Positions 6,875 through 14,333 of a stretch of 64,000 nt of DNA are shown piece by piece. A model generated the notes under the pieces. The model made no database searches. It saw nothing but the letters and a program-made list of their open reading frames with translations, and was not told the origin of the DNA. Source of the stretch: Fulvivirga lutea (lineage in GTDB: Bacteria > Bacteroidota > Bacteroidia > Cytophagales > Cyclobacteriaceae); NCBI RefSeq assembly GCF_017068455.1, contig NZ_CP070608.1, forward strand, positions 1,221,488 through 1,285,487, given 5' to 3'. Positions within the stretch are counted from its first letter, which is position 1; each line of letters starts with the position of its first letter. A program made the translations under genes and the position numbers.

Positions 6875-8490
6875 TGAATACTTTAGAATCAATTTTTAAA
6901 TCAGAATCTGAAATTCCATCGGAGTTTCTTCCTGAGAAGAATATTGTGCAGAGAGAATATCTTGTTAATGGCAAGCTCCTTACCTGGGATGGTCCATTAA
7001 ATGAGGTAAAGAGCCCAGTGTTTGTCAAAGAGTCTGATGGATTAAAGCAGAGGGTTTTAGGTTCTACACCATTACTTACCGAAAATGAATCATTGCAAGC
7101 TCTGGATGCTGCCGTAAAAGCTTATGATTTAGGACATGGTGCATGGCCTACCATGTCGGTAGCTGCCAGAATAGCTCATGTTCAGACCTTTCTTAAAAAA
7201 ATGAAGGAAAAGCGTGATGAGGTGGTTAACCTTTTAATGTGGGAGATAGGCAAAAACCTGAAAGACTCACAAAAAGAATTTGACCGTACCTGCGACTACA
7301 TGCACGATACTATTGAGGGCTTGAAGGAGCTGGATCGCAAGTCTTCAAGTTTTGAAGTAGAGCAGGGAATTATAGGACAAATTAGAAGAGTGCCTCTTGG
7401 TGTCGCTTTATGTATGGGGCCATACAACTATCCATTAAATGAGACCTTCACTACGCTAATTCCTGCTTTGATAATGGGAAATACTGTAGTATTTAAGCCT
7501 GCAAAGTTCGGTGTGTTGTTGATCAAACCTTTACTAGAGGCGTTTAAAGATAGTTTTCCTCCTGGGGTAATCAACATTATTTATGGTAGAGGTAGAGATA
7601 CAGTAGGTGCTTTGATGGCATCCGGAAAGATTGATGTATTAGCCTTTATTGGTACTAACAAAGGAGCGAATGACCTTAAAAGATTGCACCCAAAACCACA
7701 TAGACTAAGATCAGTTTTAGGTCTTGATGCTAAAAACCCAGGTATAGTATTGAAGGATGCTGATATTGATGTGGCTGTTGATGAATGCATTGCGGGATCA
7801 TTATCTTTTAATGGACAACGTTGTACAGCATTGAAGTTGATTTTTGTACACTCCAGTATTGTTGATGAGTTTAATAAAAAGTTTGTTGCTAAGGTATCTG
7901 AGTTAAAAGCCGGGCTTCCTTGGGAAGATGGAGTTTCTCTTACTCCATTACCAGAGCCCGGTAAAGTTGATTATTTGAAAGATTTAGTCGAAGATGCAGG
8001 AAACCATGGTGCCAGTATCATCAACGAAGGTGGAGGAGAATCAAATGAGACCTTTTTCTTTCCTGCTGTTTTGTATCCTGTGAACTCAAAAATGAAAGTT
8101 TATAATGAGGAACAGTTTGGTCCTGTAGTGCCAATCGTTCCTTTTGACGATGAGAAGGAAGCGATAAACTATGTCGTGAATTCAAACTTTGGTCAGCAAC
8201 TGAGTATATTCAGTCAAGATTCTAAATCTATAGGGCGCATGGTCGATTTGTTTGCCAATCAAGTAGGTAGGATTAACATCAATGCACAATGTCAGCGCGG
8301 GCCGGATACTTTTCCATTTAATGGAAGAAAGGATTCAGCAGAAGGAACACTTTCAGTTTCAGATGCATTGAGAGCTTTTAGTATAAGAATAATTGTGGCT
8401 GCTAAGTATAATGATCCAAACAAAAAGATTATTAATGATATTGTAAGTAATGGCGAGTCTGCGTTTTTGACTAGGGATTATATATTTTAG
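6874..8490 (+). CDS. GapN-like (ALDH11-type) aldehyde dehydrogenase
   Basis: This is a 538-aa ALDH-superfamily protein, closest in motifs to non-phosphorylating NADP glyceraldehyde-3-phosphate dehydrogenase: GPYNYPLNE with the oxyanion Asn185, FIGTNKG, NGQRC with nucleophile Cys317, and RGPDTFPFNGRKDS near the C-terminus. Such enzymes oxidise glyceraldehyde 3-phosphate directly to 3-phosphoglycerate. One anomaly stands out: where the family has ELGGK, this protein reads GLDAK (283-287), so the usual general-base Glu is Gly283. Translational coupling to deoC suggests its substrate is one of the aldolase products; acetaldehyde is the alternative. The start ATG overlaps the deoC stop by one base. 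Confidence 0.88.
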   Translation: MNTLESIFKSESEIPSEFLPEKNIVQREYLVNGKLLTWDGPLNEVKSPVFVKESDGLKQRVLGSTPLLTENESLQALDAAVKAYDLGHGAWPTMSVAARIAHVQTFLKKMKEKRDEVVNLLMWEIGKNLKDSQKEFDRTCDYMHDTIEGLKELDRKSSSFEVEQGIIGQIRRVPLGVALCMGPYNYPLNETFTTLIPALIMGNTVVFKPAKFGVLLIKPLLEAFKDSFPPGVINIIYGRGRDTVGALMASGKIDVLAFIGTNKGANDLKRLHPKPHRLRSVLGLDAKNPGIVLKDADIDVAVDECIAGSLSFNGQRCTALKLIFVHSSIVDEFNKKFVAKVSELKAGLPWEDGVSLTPLPEPGKVDYLKDLVEDAGNHGASIINEGGGESNETFFFPAVLYPVNSKMKVYNEEQFGPVVPIVPFDDEKEAINYVVNSNFGQQLSIFSQDSKSIGRMVDLFANQVGRININAQCQRGPDTFPFNGRKDSAEGTLSVSDALRAFSIRIIVAAKYNDPNKKIINDIVSNGESAFLTRDYIF

Positions 8491-8493
8491 TAT

Positions 8494-8922
8494 ATGAAAT
8501 TTATTATTTCCGGTCTATTGCTAGTGTCATTATGGGGTCTCTATTCATGCTGTGCCAACGATGACTGTGGGGGAAATGAGTTATACTTATCTCTTCGATT
8601 TGAAGATGCCAACGGAAATAACTTGATCGCTGACAGCACCCTGAGTCCCGATTCGATTAATGTTTTAAATATATACGAAACATCACAGAGTCAATCCCCA
8701 ATAGGTTATGTTGATGAAGAGTCTAATGTTTTGATCAATTTATTATTTTCTACAGATAGTATAAAAATCATCATAGAGGATAAAGTAGTAGGGAATTTTA
8801 ATGTTGACCTTACTAATTATCGAGACAAAGGTTGTTGTGATGAATACGAAAATTTTAATGTCTATTACGACAATGAATTTTGTGGAGATTGTAGAGGAAC
8901 ACCTATCGTAATCACATTATGA
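8494..8922 (+). CDS. Hypothetical lipoprotein with Cys-rich mature region
   Basis: The 142-aa protein has a lipoprotein signal ending in GLYSC (Cys19, next to Cys20). The mature part contains further cysteines (NDDCGG, GCCDE, FCGDC) that could form disulfides, and an IYETSQSQ-type beta-rich region. I do not recognise the family. It starts 3 bp after the aldehyde dehydrogenase and overlaps acylphosphatase by 4 bp (ATGA), so it belongs to the same transcript. Confidence 0.75.
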   Translation: MKFIISGLLLVSLWGLYSCCANDDCGGNELYLSLRFEDANGNNLIADSTLSPDSINVLNIYETSQSQSPIGYVDEESNVLINLLFSTDSIKIIIEDKVVGNFNVDLTNYRDKGCCDEYENFNVYYDNEFCGDCRGTPIVITL

Positions 8923-9191
8923 TTAAACACTTCAATATCACAGTTTCTGGCAAAGTACAAGGCGTTTTTTACCGTGCTTCCACCAAACATAAGGCTGAGG
9001 ATTTAGGCATTGTGGGCTTTGTGAAAAATATGCCTGATGGCTCTGTATATATAGAAGCCGAAGGTAAAATGGAGCAGTTGAGCAGCTTAATTGACTGGTG
9101 TAAAATAGGTCCAACCCACGCCAGAGTAGAAAATGTTCATTTTGTGCCAGGAGATGTGATGGATTTTACAGGGTTTGATATTAGGTATTAA
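8919..9191 (+). CDS. acyP: Acylphosphatase
   Basis: The 90-aa enzyme hydrolyses acyl phosphates such as acetyl phosphate or 1,3-bisphosphoglycerate. The catalytic Arg19 lies in GKVQGVFYRAS, and Asn37 in GFVKNMPDG. Length and the C-terminal GFDIRY strand are standard. It overlaps the preceding lipoprotein gene by ATGA and ends the deoC transcript before the repeat cluster. It may deal with acyl-phosphate side products of the neighbouring aldehyde metabolism, but that is only contextual. Confidence 0.95.
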   Translation: MIKHFNITVSGKVQGVFYRASTKHKAEDLGIVGFVKNMPDGSVYIEAEGKMEQLSSLIDWCKIGPTHARVENVHFVPGDVMDFTGFDIRY

Positions 9192-9195
9192 GTAT

Positions 9196-9374
9196 CGTCA
9201 CTGCGAGGACGGAGGACGAAGCAGTCTCTTGCCAATTGCTAGGAAACTTCATTTAACTAATTATTTCCTTCTCTAAAGTAACAGGATAACAACTCTAATT
9301 TAAAGTCTTTTTTCAAAGCATGTCCAACTTACTAATATAAAGATTACTTCAGTCGTGCCTCCTTCGCAATGACG
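9196..9374. repeat. Gene-less inverted-repeat unit of the second repeat family
   Basis: The left end at 9196-9228 (33 bp, starting CGTCACTGCGAGGACGGAGG) is identical to the left end at 9390-9422. The right end at 9342-9374 (GATTACTTCAGTCG...TTCGCAATGACG) is its imperfect inverse. Between them lie 113 bp of AT-rich sequence without a reading frame. The unit looks like a MITE- or REPIN-style derivative of the adjacent GIY-YIG unit. Together with that unit it fills the whole gap between acyP and the minus-strand genes. Confidence 0.75.
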
Positions 9375-9389
9375 AAACTAACTTATATT

Positions 9390-9428
9390 CGTCACTGCGA
9401 GGACGGAGGACGAAGCAGTCTCAAACTA
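9390..9428 (+). repeat. Left terminal inverted repeat of the second GIY-YIG unit
   Basis: A 33-bp core (9390-9422) is identical to 9196-9228. The extension CAAACTA brings the match with the opposite end to 39 bp. The reverse-strand stop codon of the GIY-YIG gene (9426-9428) lies inside this extension. Confidence 0.82.
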
Positions 9429-9725
9429 CCAACTTGCTACTTCATCAAAAAGATCTCTCCAATCTGGATTTGATGAATCGATTAAATCAACCTTCTTTTT
9501 ACGAGAACCTCCTTTTAATTGCTTTTCTCGATCGATAGCCTCTTCTATAGAATGAAAAGACTCAAAATAGACAAGCTTATTTAAGTTATATCTTGATGTA
9601 AAGCTCGTAGAGTATTTCTTTTCTTTGTGCTCGATTAATCTAGAATACAAATCAGAAGTCACACCTACATACAATGTGGTATTGTTCATATTGGTAAGAA
9701 TGTAGATACTGCCTCCTTTAGTCAT
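9426..9725 (-). CDS. Small GIY-YIG nuclease-superfamily protein (second copy)
   Basis: The 99-aa stand-alone GIY-YIG domain has SIYIL (6-10), LYVGVT (18-23), Arg29, His33 and catalytic-type Glu67 in EKQLKG, followed by a basic SRKKK segment. It is a diverged paralogue of the protein at 4637-4933: YIL, YVG-T, RL-EH, KLV, EKQ-KG and the final Leu-Ile align by eye. The gene fills a 388-bp unit bounded by imperfect inverted repeats (9390-9428 and 9736-9777). The start is 10 bp from the inner edge of one and the stop lies inside the other. DNA cleavage is likely from the family; the target and role are unknown. Confidence 0.9.
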   Translation of the reverse strand: MTKGGSIYILTNMNNTTLYVGVTSDLYSRLIEHKEKKYSTSFTSRYNLNKLVYFESFHSIEEAIDREKQLKGGSRKKKVDLIDSSNPDWRDLFDEVASW

Positions 9726-9735
9726 TTTGCATAAT

Positions 9736-9777
9736 TAGTTAAAGATTGCTTCAGTCGTTACCTCCTTCGCAATGACG
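9736..9777 (-). repeat. Right terminal inverted repeat of the second GIY-YIG unit
   Basis: Read on the minus strand it starts CGTCATTGCGAAGGAGG and ends GAAGCAATCTTTAACTA. It matches 9390-9428 apart from a few gaps and substitutions. It lies 10 bp upstream of the start codon of the minus-strand GIY-YIG gene and may carry its promoter. Confidence 0.8.
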
Positions 9778-9812
9778 CAATCAAGTATATTGCAATATCA
9801 ATAAAATGATTA

Positions 9813-10064
9813 TTAGGAGGAGGAAAGTGTTCCTGTAATTAATTTATATATGAATACAATTATTATATAAATAACAAAGATAGAAAGAAATGCAGCACCC
9901 AGCATGGCAATAGCACTTAACATCATGTCTCCTCCTGCCGCTGAATATGAACCATTATAGTTTTCTTCAACAAATGCCTTGGCTTTAGTCAAATTTCTAA
10001 ATCTTATTAAAACATAAACCCAACCAAGAAACCCAAAAAGTATATCACTAAATATTGATTCCAT
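9813..10064 (-). CDS. Small two-segment membrane protein, unknown
   Basis: The 83-aa protein has an N-terminal hydrophobic segment (about 5-22), a polar middle (RNLTKAKAFVEENYNG) and a second long hydrophobic helix (about 48-75). I recognise no family. It lies between two repeat ends of the second family (9736-9777 and 10079-10110), with flanks of 35 and 14 bp, so it may be cargo of the repeat cluster or a local gene. Its reading frame looks real by composition, but there is no other support. Confidence 0.6.
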   Translation of the reverse strand: MESIFSDILFGFLGWVYVLIRFRNLTKAKAFVEENYNGSYSAAGGDMMLSAIAMLGAAFLSIFVIYIIIVFIYKLITGTLSSS

Positions 10065-10078
10065 TATTCTAAACTAAA

Positions 10079-10110
10079 GATTACTTCGTCCTTTCGTCCT
10101 CGTAATGACG
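10079..10110 (-). repeat. Solo right-end copy of the second repeat family
   Basis: GATTACTTCGTCC...CCTCGTAATGACG has the same orientation as the right ends at 9342-9374 and 9744-9777. No left partner is present on its far side, where the decarboxylase gene ends 22 bp away. Confidence 0.65.
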
Positions 10111-10132
10111 GTTAATTTATGCATCCCCAATC

Positions 10133-11359
10133 TTACTTCGCATCCAACTCCATCAAAAACTTATCGATCAGCCCTTGAGTAACGTGATCCATTACCACAA
10201 TCTTATACCAGTTGGCCACGCCATCATGTGATTCAGGAACTAGTAGATACTTCTCAGCCAAAGACTCCGGAATGTATTTACCCTTTATGGTAACAATATT
10301 CATTTTCGGATTACGGAAATACTCAATTCCTCTTTCATCCAGGCTATCGCACAACCTATCTGTTTTTTTAAGAAGGCCTTTTATTTTATTGACCCAACCT
10401 TCACTGCCATAGGTACGCATGATCATCCAAACGGCAATGGCATTAGCACCAGATCTACTTCCGATAAGTGTATAATCTTTTCCTTTTACGTAATTGGCTT
10501 CTTCCGTAAGGGCATGGTGCATGTAGCCCTTTCTTACCAGATAAATCCCTGTACCGTAAGGAGATTGGAGCATTTTATGACCGTCAAGACTGAACGAAAA
10601 AACCTTTGGATTCTTAAATGTATAGTCGGCATTATCTGTAACAAACGGATAGATATAACCACCATAAGCACCATCCACATGTACTCTGTATTCTATCGCT
10701 AATTCATCCAGCCAACCCGTTATTTCATTGATATCATCTACTGAGCCAAACATAGTAGTAGACATATTAGCAACAACGATAAAGTATTTAGCACCTTGTA
10801 TTTTAGCTTCATTAATAGCTTCAATCGTACTTTCCTTAGTTACTCTTCTTGTTTCTTCTTCCACTTTGGTTACTACCTTTTTAAGGCTGAGTAATGAAGC
10901 TCCTTTCGGCATGGAGTAATGGGCATCTTCGGAATAAACCAAAGCAATTTCTTCAGGCTTGGCGCTTAGTTCATTGATGAAATAGTTTTTTAATATCCAC
11001 ATTCCCTGAATGTTAGCTTCAGTACCTCCCGAAGCTACATAGCCGTCAAACTCATCCTCACCGCCTTCAAATATCTCCTTTGCACAAAGGTCAATAAGCT
11101 CTTTTTCAATTTTGTGTGTACCTCTAAATGCTGCTTCAGATGCTGTGAGCGTATGACAGCCGATATGATTTGGATTAGCGATTAATGTAGAAAGATAGGG
11201 TGCATCTTTTAAGAAAGGGGCATCATCATAAAACACCTCCGGATCAAGGTAAGAAGCCGGCAAACCTAAAACAGGCTTTTCTCTGTAATCAAGATTTTGC
11301 TCCAAAGCACCAAAGATGATTTCCTTCATTTTGGCGTGCGAATAACTTTCCCAGTACAT
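10133..11359 (-). CDS. PLP-dependent group II amino-acid decarboxylase
   Basis: The 408-aa fold-type I enzyme of the glutamate/tyrosine/histidine decarboxylase superfamily has cofactor-stacking His147 (DAHYS), Asp229 in HVDGAYGG binding the pyridine N, and Lys262 in DGHKM forming the Schiff base. It is shorter than GadB-type enzymes and resembles MfnA-like or Bacteroidota group II decarboxylases. The substrate cannot be read from sequence; aspartate, glutamate and aromatic amino acids are all possible. It is monocistronic, between the repeat cluster and a 150-bp gap. Confidence 0.85.
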   Translation of the reverse strand: MYWESYSHAKMKEIIFGALEQNLDYREKPVLGLPASYLDPEVFYDDAPFLKDAPYLSTLIANPNHIGCHTLTASEAAFRGTHKIEKELIDLCAKEIFEGGEDEFDGYVASGGTEANIQGMWILKNYFINELSAKPEEIALVYSEDAHYSMPKGASLLSLKKVVTKVEEETRRVTKESTIEAINEAKIQGAKYFIVVANMSTTMFGSVDDINEITGWLDELAIEYRVHVDGAYGGYIYPFVTDNADYTFKNPKVFSFSLDGHKMLQSPYGTGIYLVRKGYMHHALTEEANYVKGKDYTLIGSRSGANAIAVWMIMRTYGSEGWVNKIKGLLKKTDRLCDSLDERGIEYFRNPKMNIVTIKGKYIPESLAEKYLLVPESHDGVANWYKIVVMDHVTQGLIDKFLMELDAK

Positions 11360-11384
11360 AGGTATGTTGTTTTAGTTGCCGCGA

Positions 11385-11440
11385 ATATAGGAAAATGAGT
11401 AGTTAGTAGGGAGTATTTAGTAGTTGGTATTGAGTCGTAA
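11385..11440. repeat. Low-complexity TAGTAG/GAGTA tract
   Basis: The gap between the decarboxylase start and the next gene holds a degenerate run of GAGTAG, TAGTAGG, GAGTATT and TAGTAGT units on the plus strand. It is a slipped-strand type tract with no visible coding content. The remainder of the 150-bp gap shows nothing else. Confidence 0.45.
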
Positions 11441-11509
11441 GATTAAATGTAACAGTCGGCAATTACGTTTTAAGAAATACTTGAAACTTGTGGCTTTTAG
11501 CTAACAGCT

Positions 11510-12010
11510 CTAAGCTAATTTCCGCACAATACCTCTGTACTTGTAAATCTTAAGCTCGAAGTGCTGATTGATGAAGGTTTTCATTCTGTTTTCAGCTAAC
11601 TCAGCTTTTTTACCTTCAGGATAGAAGACAGTTAACTCCAATACTGCTCGCAAAAAGTTAGGCTTCATACAAAATGATACTAGCCATTTTTTAAACGTGC
11701 CAGCCCAATCTTGAACGTACTTCGTATAATGGTCATCGCCATCAAACAAGAATTCCAGCTGATTTTGTCCGAATTTAAAACGATAAACAGCAGCTAAATT
11801 TCTGTAAAACTCTTCCAGCCGATCGGTGTATTGAGTTTCATGTGATTGGATACTTTTAATGGTCCCATCAACAATACCCAACGGGTTGTATTGAGATAAA
11901 TAAAACTCTTTGCTAAACTGTATCAAATAGGTGATTAACTCCTCCTGCTGATCTAGCTGAGCTTTTTCAAGGATGTAATTTTTATCTAAAGGGAAGTACT
12001 TCTGGATCAT
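11510..12010 (-). CDS. Conserved-looking hypothetical protein
   Basis: This 166-aa soluble, mostly helical protein has no signal peptide or membrane segment. It has a Tyr/Phe-rich N-terminal half (YFPLDKNYI, YLIQFSKEFY) and a DGDDHYTKYVQDW segment. The C-terminal part (PNFLRAVLELTVFYPEG, INQHFELKIYKYRG) looks like a packed helix-strand region. I do not recognise the family. A TATATTTG box lies at 12031-12038 in reverse orientation, 20 bp upstream of the ATG, without a clear -33 partner. Confidence 0.7.
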   Translation of the reverse strand: MIQKYFPLDKNYILEKAQLDQQEELITYLIQFSKEFYLSQYNPLGIVDGTIKSIQSHETQYTDRLEEFYRNLAAVYRFKFGQNQLEFLFDGDDHYTKYVQDWAGTFKKWLVSFCMKPNFLRAVLELTVFYPEGKKAELAENRMKTFINQHFELKIYKYRGIVRKLA

Positions 12011-12070
12011 CCTAACTTAAAAGGGTTTTGCAAATATAATTATTTTCTGGGTTTGCGAACTTGGCTCAGT

Positions 12071-12877
12071 CTATTTAAATGGCGAGTTTTCCTCTTTGGC
12101 CATTACATTGTAAACCATTTTATCCATCAACCCGGGAAACCATTTGTTCAGAAAAACGGTCATTTTTCCCTGTGCTGTCATGATGATGTATTTCTTCCTT
12201 TTTACAGTAGCCTTATAAATTCTGACAGCACATTCTTCAGCAGTCATCATTTTTTCTTCTTTTCTTGGCGATTCACCTTGTGCGGTACCATCTGCGGTTA
12301 AAGAAGTTTTACGAATATTTGATGCCGTAAATCCAGGGCAGGCAGTAAGCACGTGCACACCGGTTTTAAGTAGTTCAGTTCTTAAAGATTCAAGAAAACC
12401 TTGCAAAGCAAACTTGGAAGAAGAATAACCTACTCTTCCCGGCAGTCCCCTAAACCCTGCGATAGAAGAAATACCAATTACTGAGCCTTTGTTTTTAATA
12501 ATTTCGGGCAGACAATACTTTGTAGCGTAAATGGCACCCCAGTAGTTGATGTCCATTACTTTGCGAATTACATCTAAGTCCACATCATTAAATGGAGCTC
12601 GCATAGATATACCTGCGTTGTTAATGAGTATATCTATTTTTCCAAAGGCTTCCACTGTTTCCTTGGCCATGATAGCATTGTCTTCCTCTTTGCTCACATC
12701 ACCTTGAATGGCTATAGCCTCTATGCCCTGAGATTTTAATGAGGTCAATGCTTCATCTAATGCTTCCTTTTTTCTTCCTGTAATTACGATTTTAGAACCT
12801 TTCTTACCGAACTCCTCCGCTAATGCTTTTCCAATTCCCGATGATCCGCCAGTAATTACTACTACCTTATCTTTCAT
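12071..12877 (-). CDS. Short-chain dehydrogenase/reductase
   Basis: This 268-aa classical SDR has the NAD(P)-binding GGSSGIGKA (10-18), NNAG (86-89), catalytic Ser137/138, Tyr151 and Lys155 in YSSSK, and an Arg35-containing VITGRKK stretch that favours NADP. The substrate is unknown; the hydrophobic C-terminal tail (MTVFLNKWFPGLMDKMVYNVM) resembles membrane-associated SDRs acting on lipids or retinol-like compounds. It is divergent from the acyltransferase gene 74 bp away. Confidence 0.87.
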   Translation of the reverse strand: MKDKVVVITGGSSGIGKALAEEFGKKGSKIVITGRKKEALDEALTSLKSQGIEAIAIQGDVSKEEDNAIMAKETVEAFGKIDILINNAGISMRAPFNDVDLDVIRKVMDINYWGAIYATKYCLPEIIKNKGSVIGISSIAGFRGLPGRVGYSSSKFALQGFLESLRTELLKTGVHVLTACPGFTASNIRKTSLTADGTAQGESPRKEEKMMTAEECAVRIYKATVKRKKYIIMTAQGKMTVFLNKWFPGLMDKMVYNVMAKEENSPFK

Positions 12878-12928
12878 GAGTACTCAATTAATAAAGTGCC
12901 AAAACTAACCATTTTCAATAGATACTTT

Positions 12929-12936
12929 TATTTTTG
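12929..12936 (+). promoter_or_regulatory. Possible -7 box (TATTTTTG) for the acyltransferase gene
   Basis: TATTTTTG fits the Bacteroidota TAnnTTTG box 15 bp before the ATG at 12952. No TTG is seen at the expected -33 distance, so support is weak. Confidence 0.35.
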
Positions 12937-12951
12937 AATGCTTAGTAAATT

Positions 12952-13800
12952 ATGATTTTCCTAAAACTACTTTCAAGGCTTCCGTTGCCAGTTCTTTACC
13001 TGATTACAGATACATTGTATGTGATCATTTACTATGTGGTAGGCTATCGAAAAAAAGTGGTGAAGAACAATTTAGTCAACTCTTTTCCTAATAAAAGTGA
13101 CACAGAGATTAACAAGATAAGAAAGGAGTTTTATGTGCGGTTTAGCGAATATATCGCTGAAACAATAAAGGCACTTACCATTTCTGAAAAGGAAATGAAA
13201 AGTCGTGTGACTTTTACCAATGTGCCTGTTGTAGAGCCTTATGCTCAGGCCAACCAATCTATTATTCTTGCAGGATCACATCAATTTAATTGGGAGTGGG
13301 CGCTTTTAACAGGTTGTTTGGTTTTGCCATTTCCGGTTGATGCGGTGTATAAAAAACTTTCGAATAAAGCTTTTGATGAGCTTATGTTAAAAACCAGAGC
13401 CAAATTTGGCGGCCAACCTATAGAAAGCAAAAGTATTATCAGAAGCTTAATAAGATCAAAAGAGCGGACTAAAGCGGTGGCCATTATGGCTGATCAGTCA
13501 CCAAAAAAGAGTGATGTAAAATACTGGACGAAGTTCATGAATCAGGATACGGCATTTTTTACTGGGCCAGAGCAAATTGCAGCAGCACTAAAATATCCAG
13601 TATTCTTCTATCGTATGGAGCGTAAAAAACGAGGGCATTACACAGTGGAATTGATAAAACTTACTGAACCGCCATATGAAAAGGACAGCCATGAAATTTT
13701 AGAGTTGTATGTAAAGTATTGCCAAAAATTAATTGAGGACGACCCTGCCGGGTATTTATGGTCGCATAAAAGATGGAAGCTTAAGAAGGAATCAGATTAA
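12952..13800 (+). CDS. LpxL/HtrB-type lysophospholipid or lipid A acyltransferase
   Basis: The 282-aa membrane-anchored acyltransferase belongs to the bacterial lipid A secondary acyltransferase family. An N-terminal hydrophobic helix (about 11-32) precedes the HX4E catalytic pair His110 and Glu115 in SHQFNWE, and a DQSP motif follows near 180. Members add the secondary acyl chain to lipid A or a related lipid at the inner membrane. It converges on the DHFR-like gene with a 4-bp overlap of the stops. Confidence 0.88.
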   Translation: MIFLKLLSRLPLPVLYLITDTLYVIIYYVVGYRKKVVKNNLVNSFPNKSDTEINKIRKEFYVRFSEYIAETIKALTISEKEMKSRVTFTNVPVVEPYAQANQSIILAGSHQFNWEWALLTGCLVLPFPVDAVYKKLSNKAFDELMLKTRAKFGGQPIESKSIIRSLIRSKERTKAVAIMADQSPKKSDVKYWTKFMNQDTAFFTGPEQIAAALKYPVFFYRMERKKRGHYTVELIKLTEPPYEKDSHEILELYVKYCQKLIEDDPAGYLWSHKRWKLKKESD

Positions 13801-14333
13801 CGTTTTCTCACATAATGGTTTTGGACAAGTCCGGTTTCATAACCTTTTGAAGAAACCAACTCGATATTTAAAGGTAAAGTGCCTCCAAGAAAAAGACGTT
13901 TACCGTTGCCTAATATAGTTGGGATGATTGAAATGATGTATTCATCAATCAAATCATGCTTCATTAACTCGTGAACTACCTGCCCACCACCATCGCAGTA
14001 AATGTTTTTGCCACCTTTTTTCTTGAGCGATTCGATTAACTCTGGAATGTCACCATTATAAAATGTAACACCATCTTCTTTTCCACTTTTACTTCTGGAA
14101 AGTACGTAGCAATCGTACTGCTTTGATTGTGGAAATTCACCAATAAGATTTTTAACCACTTTATAAGTGGTATGTCCTACCAGGTATTTGTCTATGTTTT
14201 TCGTGAAAGCTGCGTAGCTGTAATCCTCACCTTCTTTGCCCATAGCATCCAACCATGAGATGTCATCGTTTTCACCAGCCAGATAGCCATCAAGGCTCAT
14301 TGAAATGTAAAGCAATACATTAACGTCATTCAT
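13797..14333 (-). CDS. RibD C-terminal / dihydrofolate-reductase-family protein
   Basis: The 178-aa DHFR-fold protein has MSLDGYLAG at the N-terminus, WLDAMG, and a GGGQVVHELMKHDLIDEY nucleotide-binding region. Stand-alone members (YwjB/YyaP type) are NADPH reductases of uncertain substrate and are not the folate DHFR. Its ATG overlaps the stop of the upstream SNF2 gene by one base (TAATG), so it is translated with the helicase. Confidence 0.87.
   Translation of the reverse strand: MNDVNVLLYISMSLDGYLAGENDDISWLDAMGKEGEDYSYAAFTKNIDKYLVGHTTYKVVKNLIGEFPQSKQYDCYVLSRSKSGKEDGVTFYNGDIPELIESLKKKGGKNIYCDGGGQVVHELMKHDLIDEYIISIIPTILGNGKRLFLGGTLPLNIELVSSKGYETGLVQNHYVRKR

Noticed and set aside
4450-10110. 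Classical insertion sequence or transposase
   Set aside because: No DDE, tyrosine, serine or HUH transposase frame is present; the only proteins in the repeat clusters are GIY-YIG domains and a small membrane protein.
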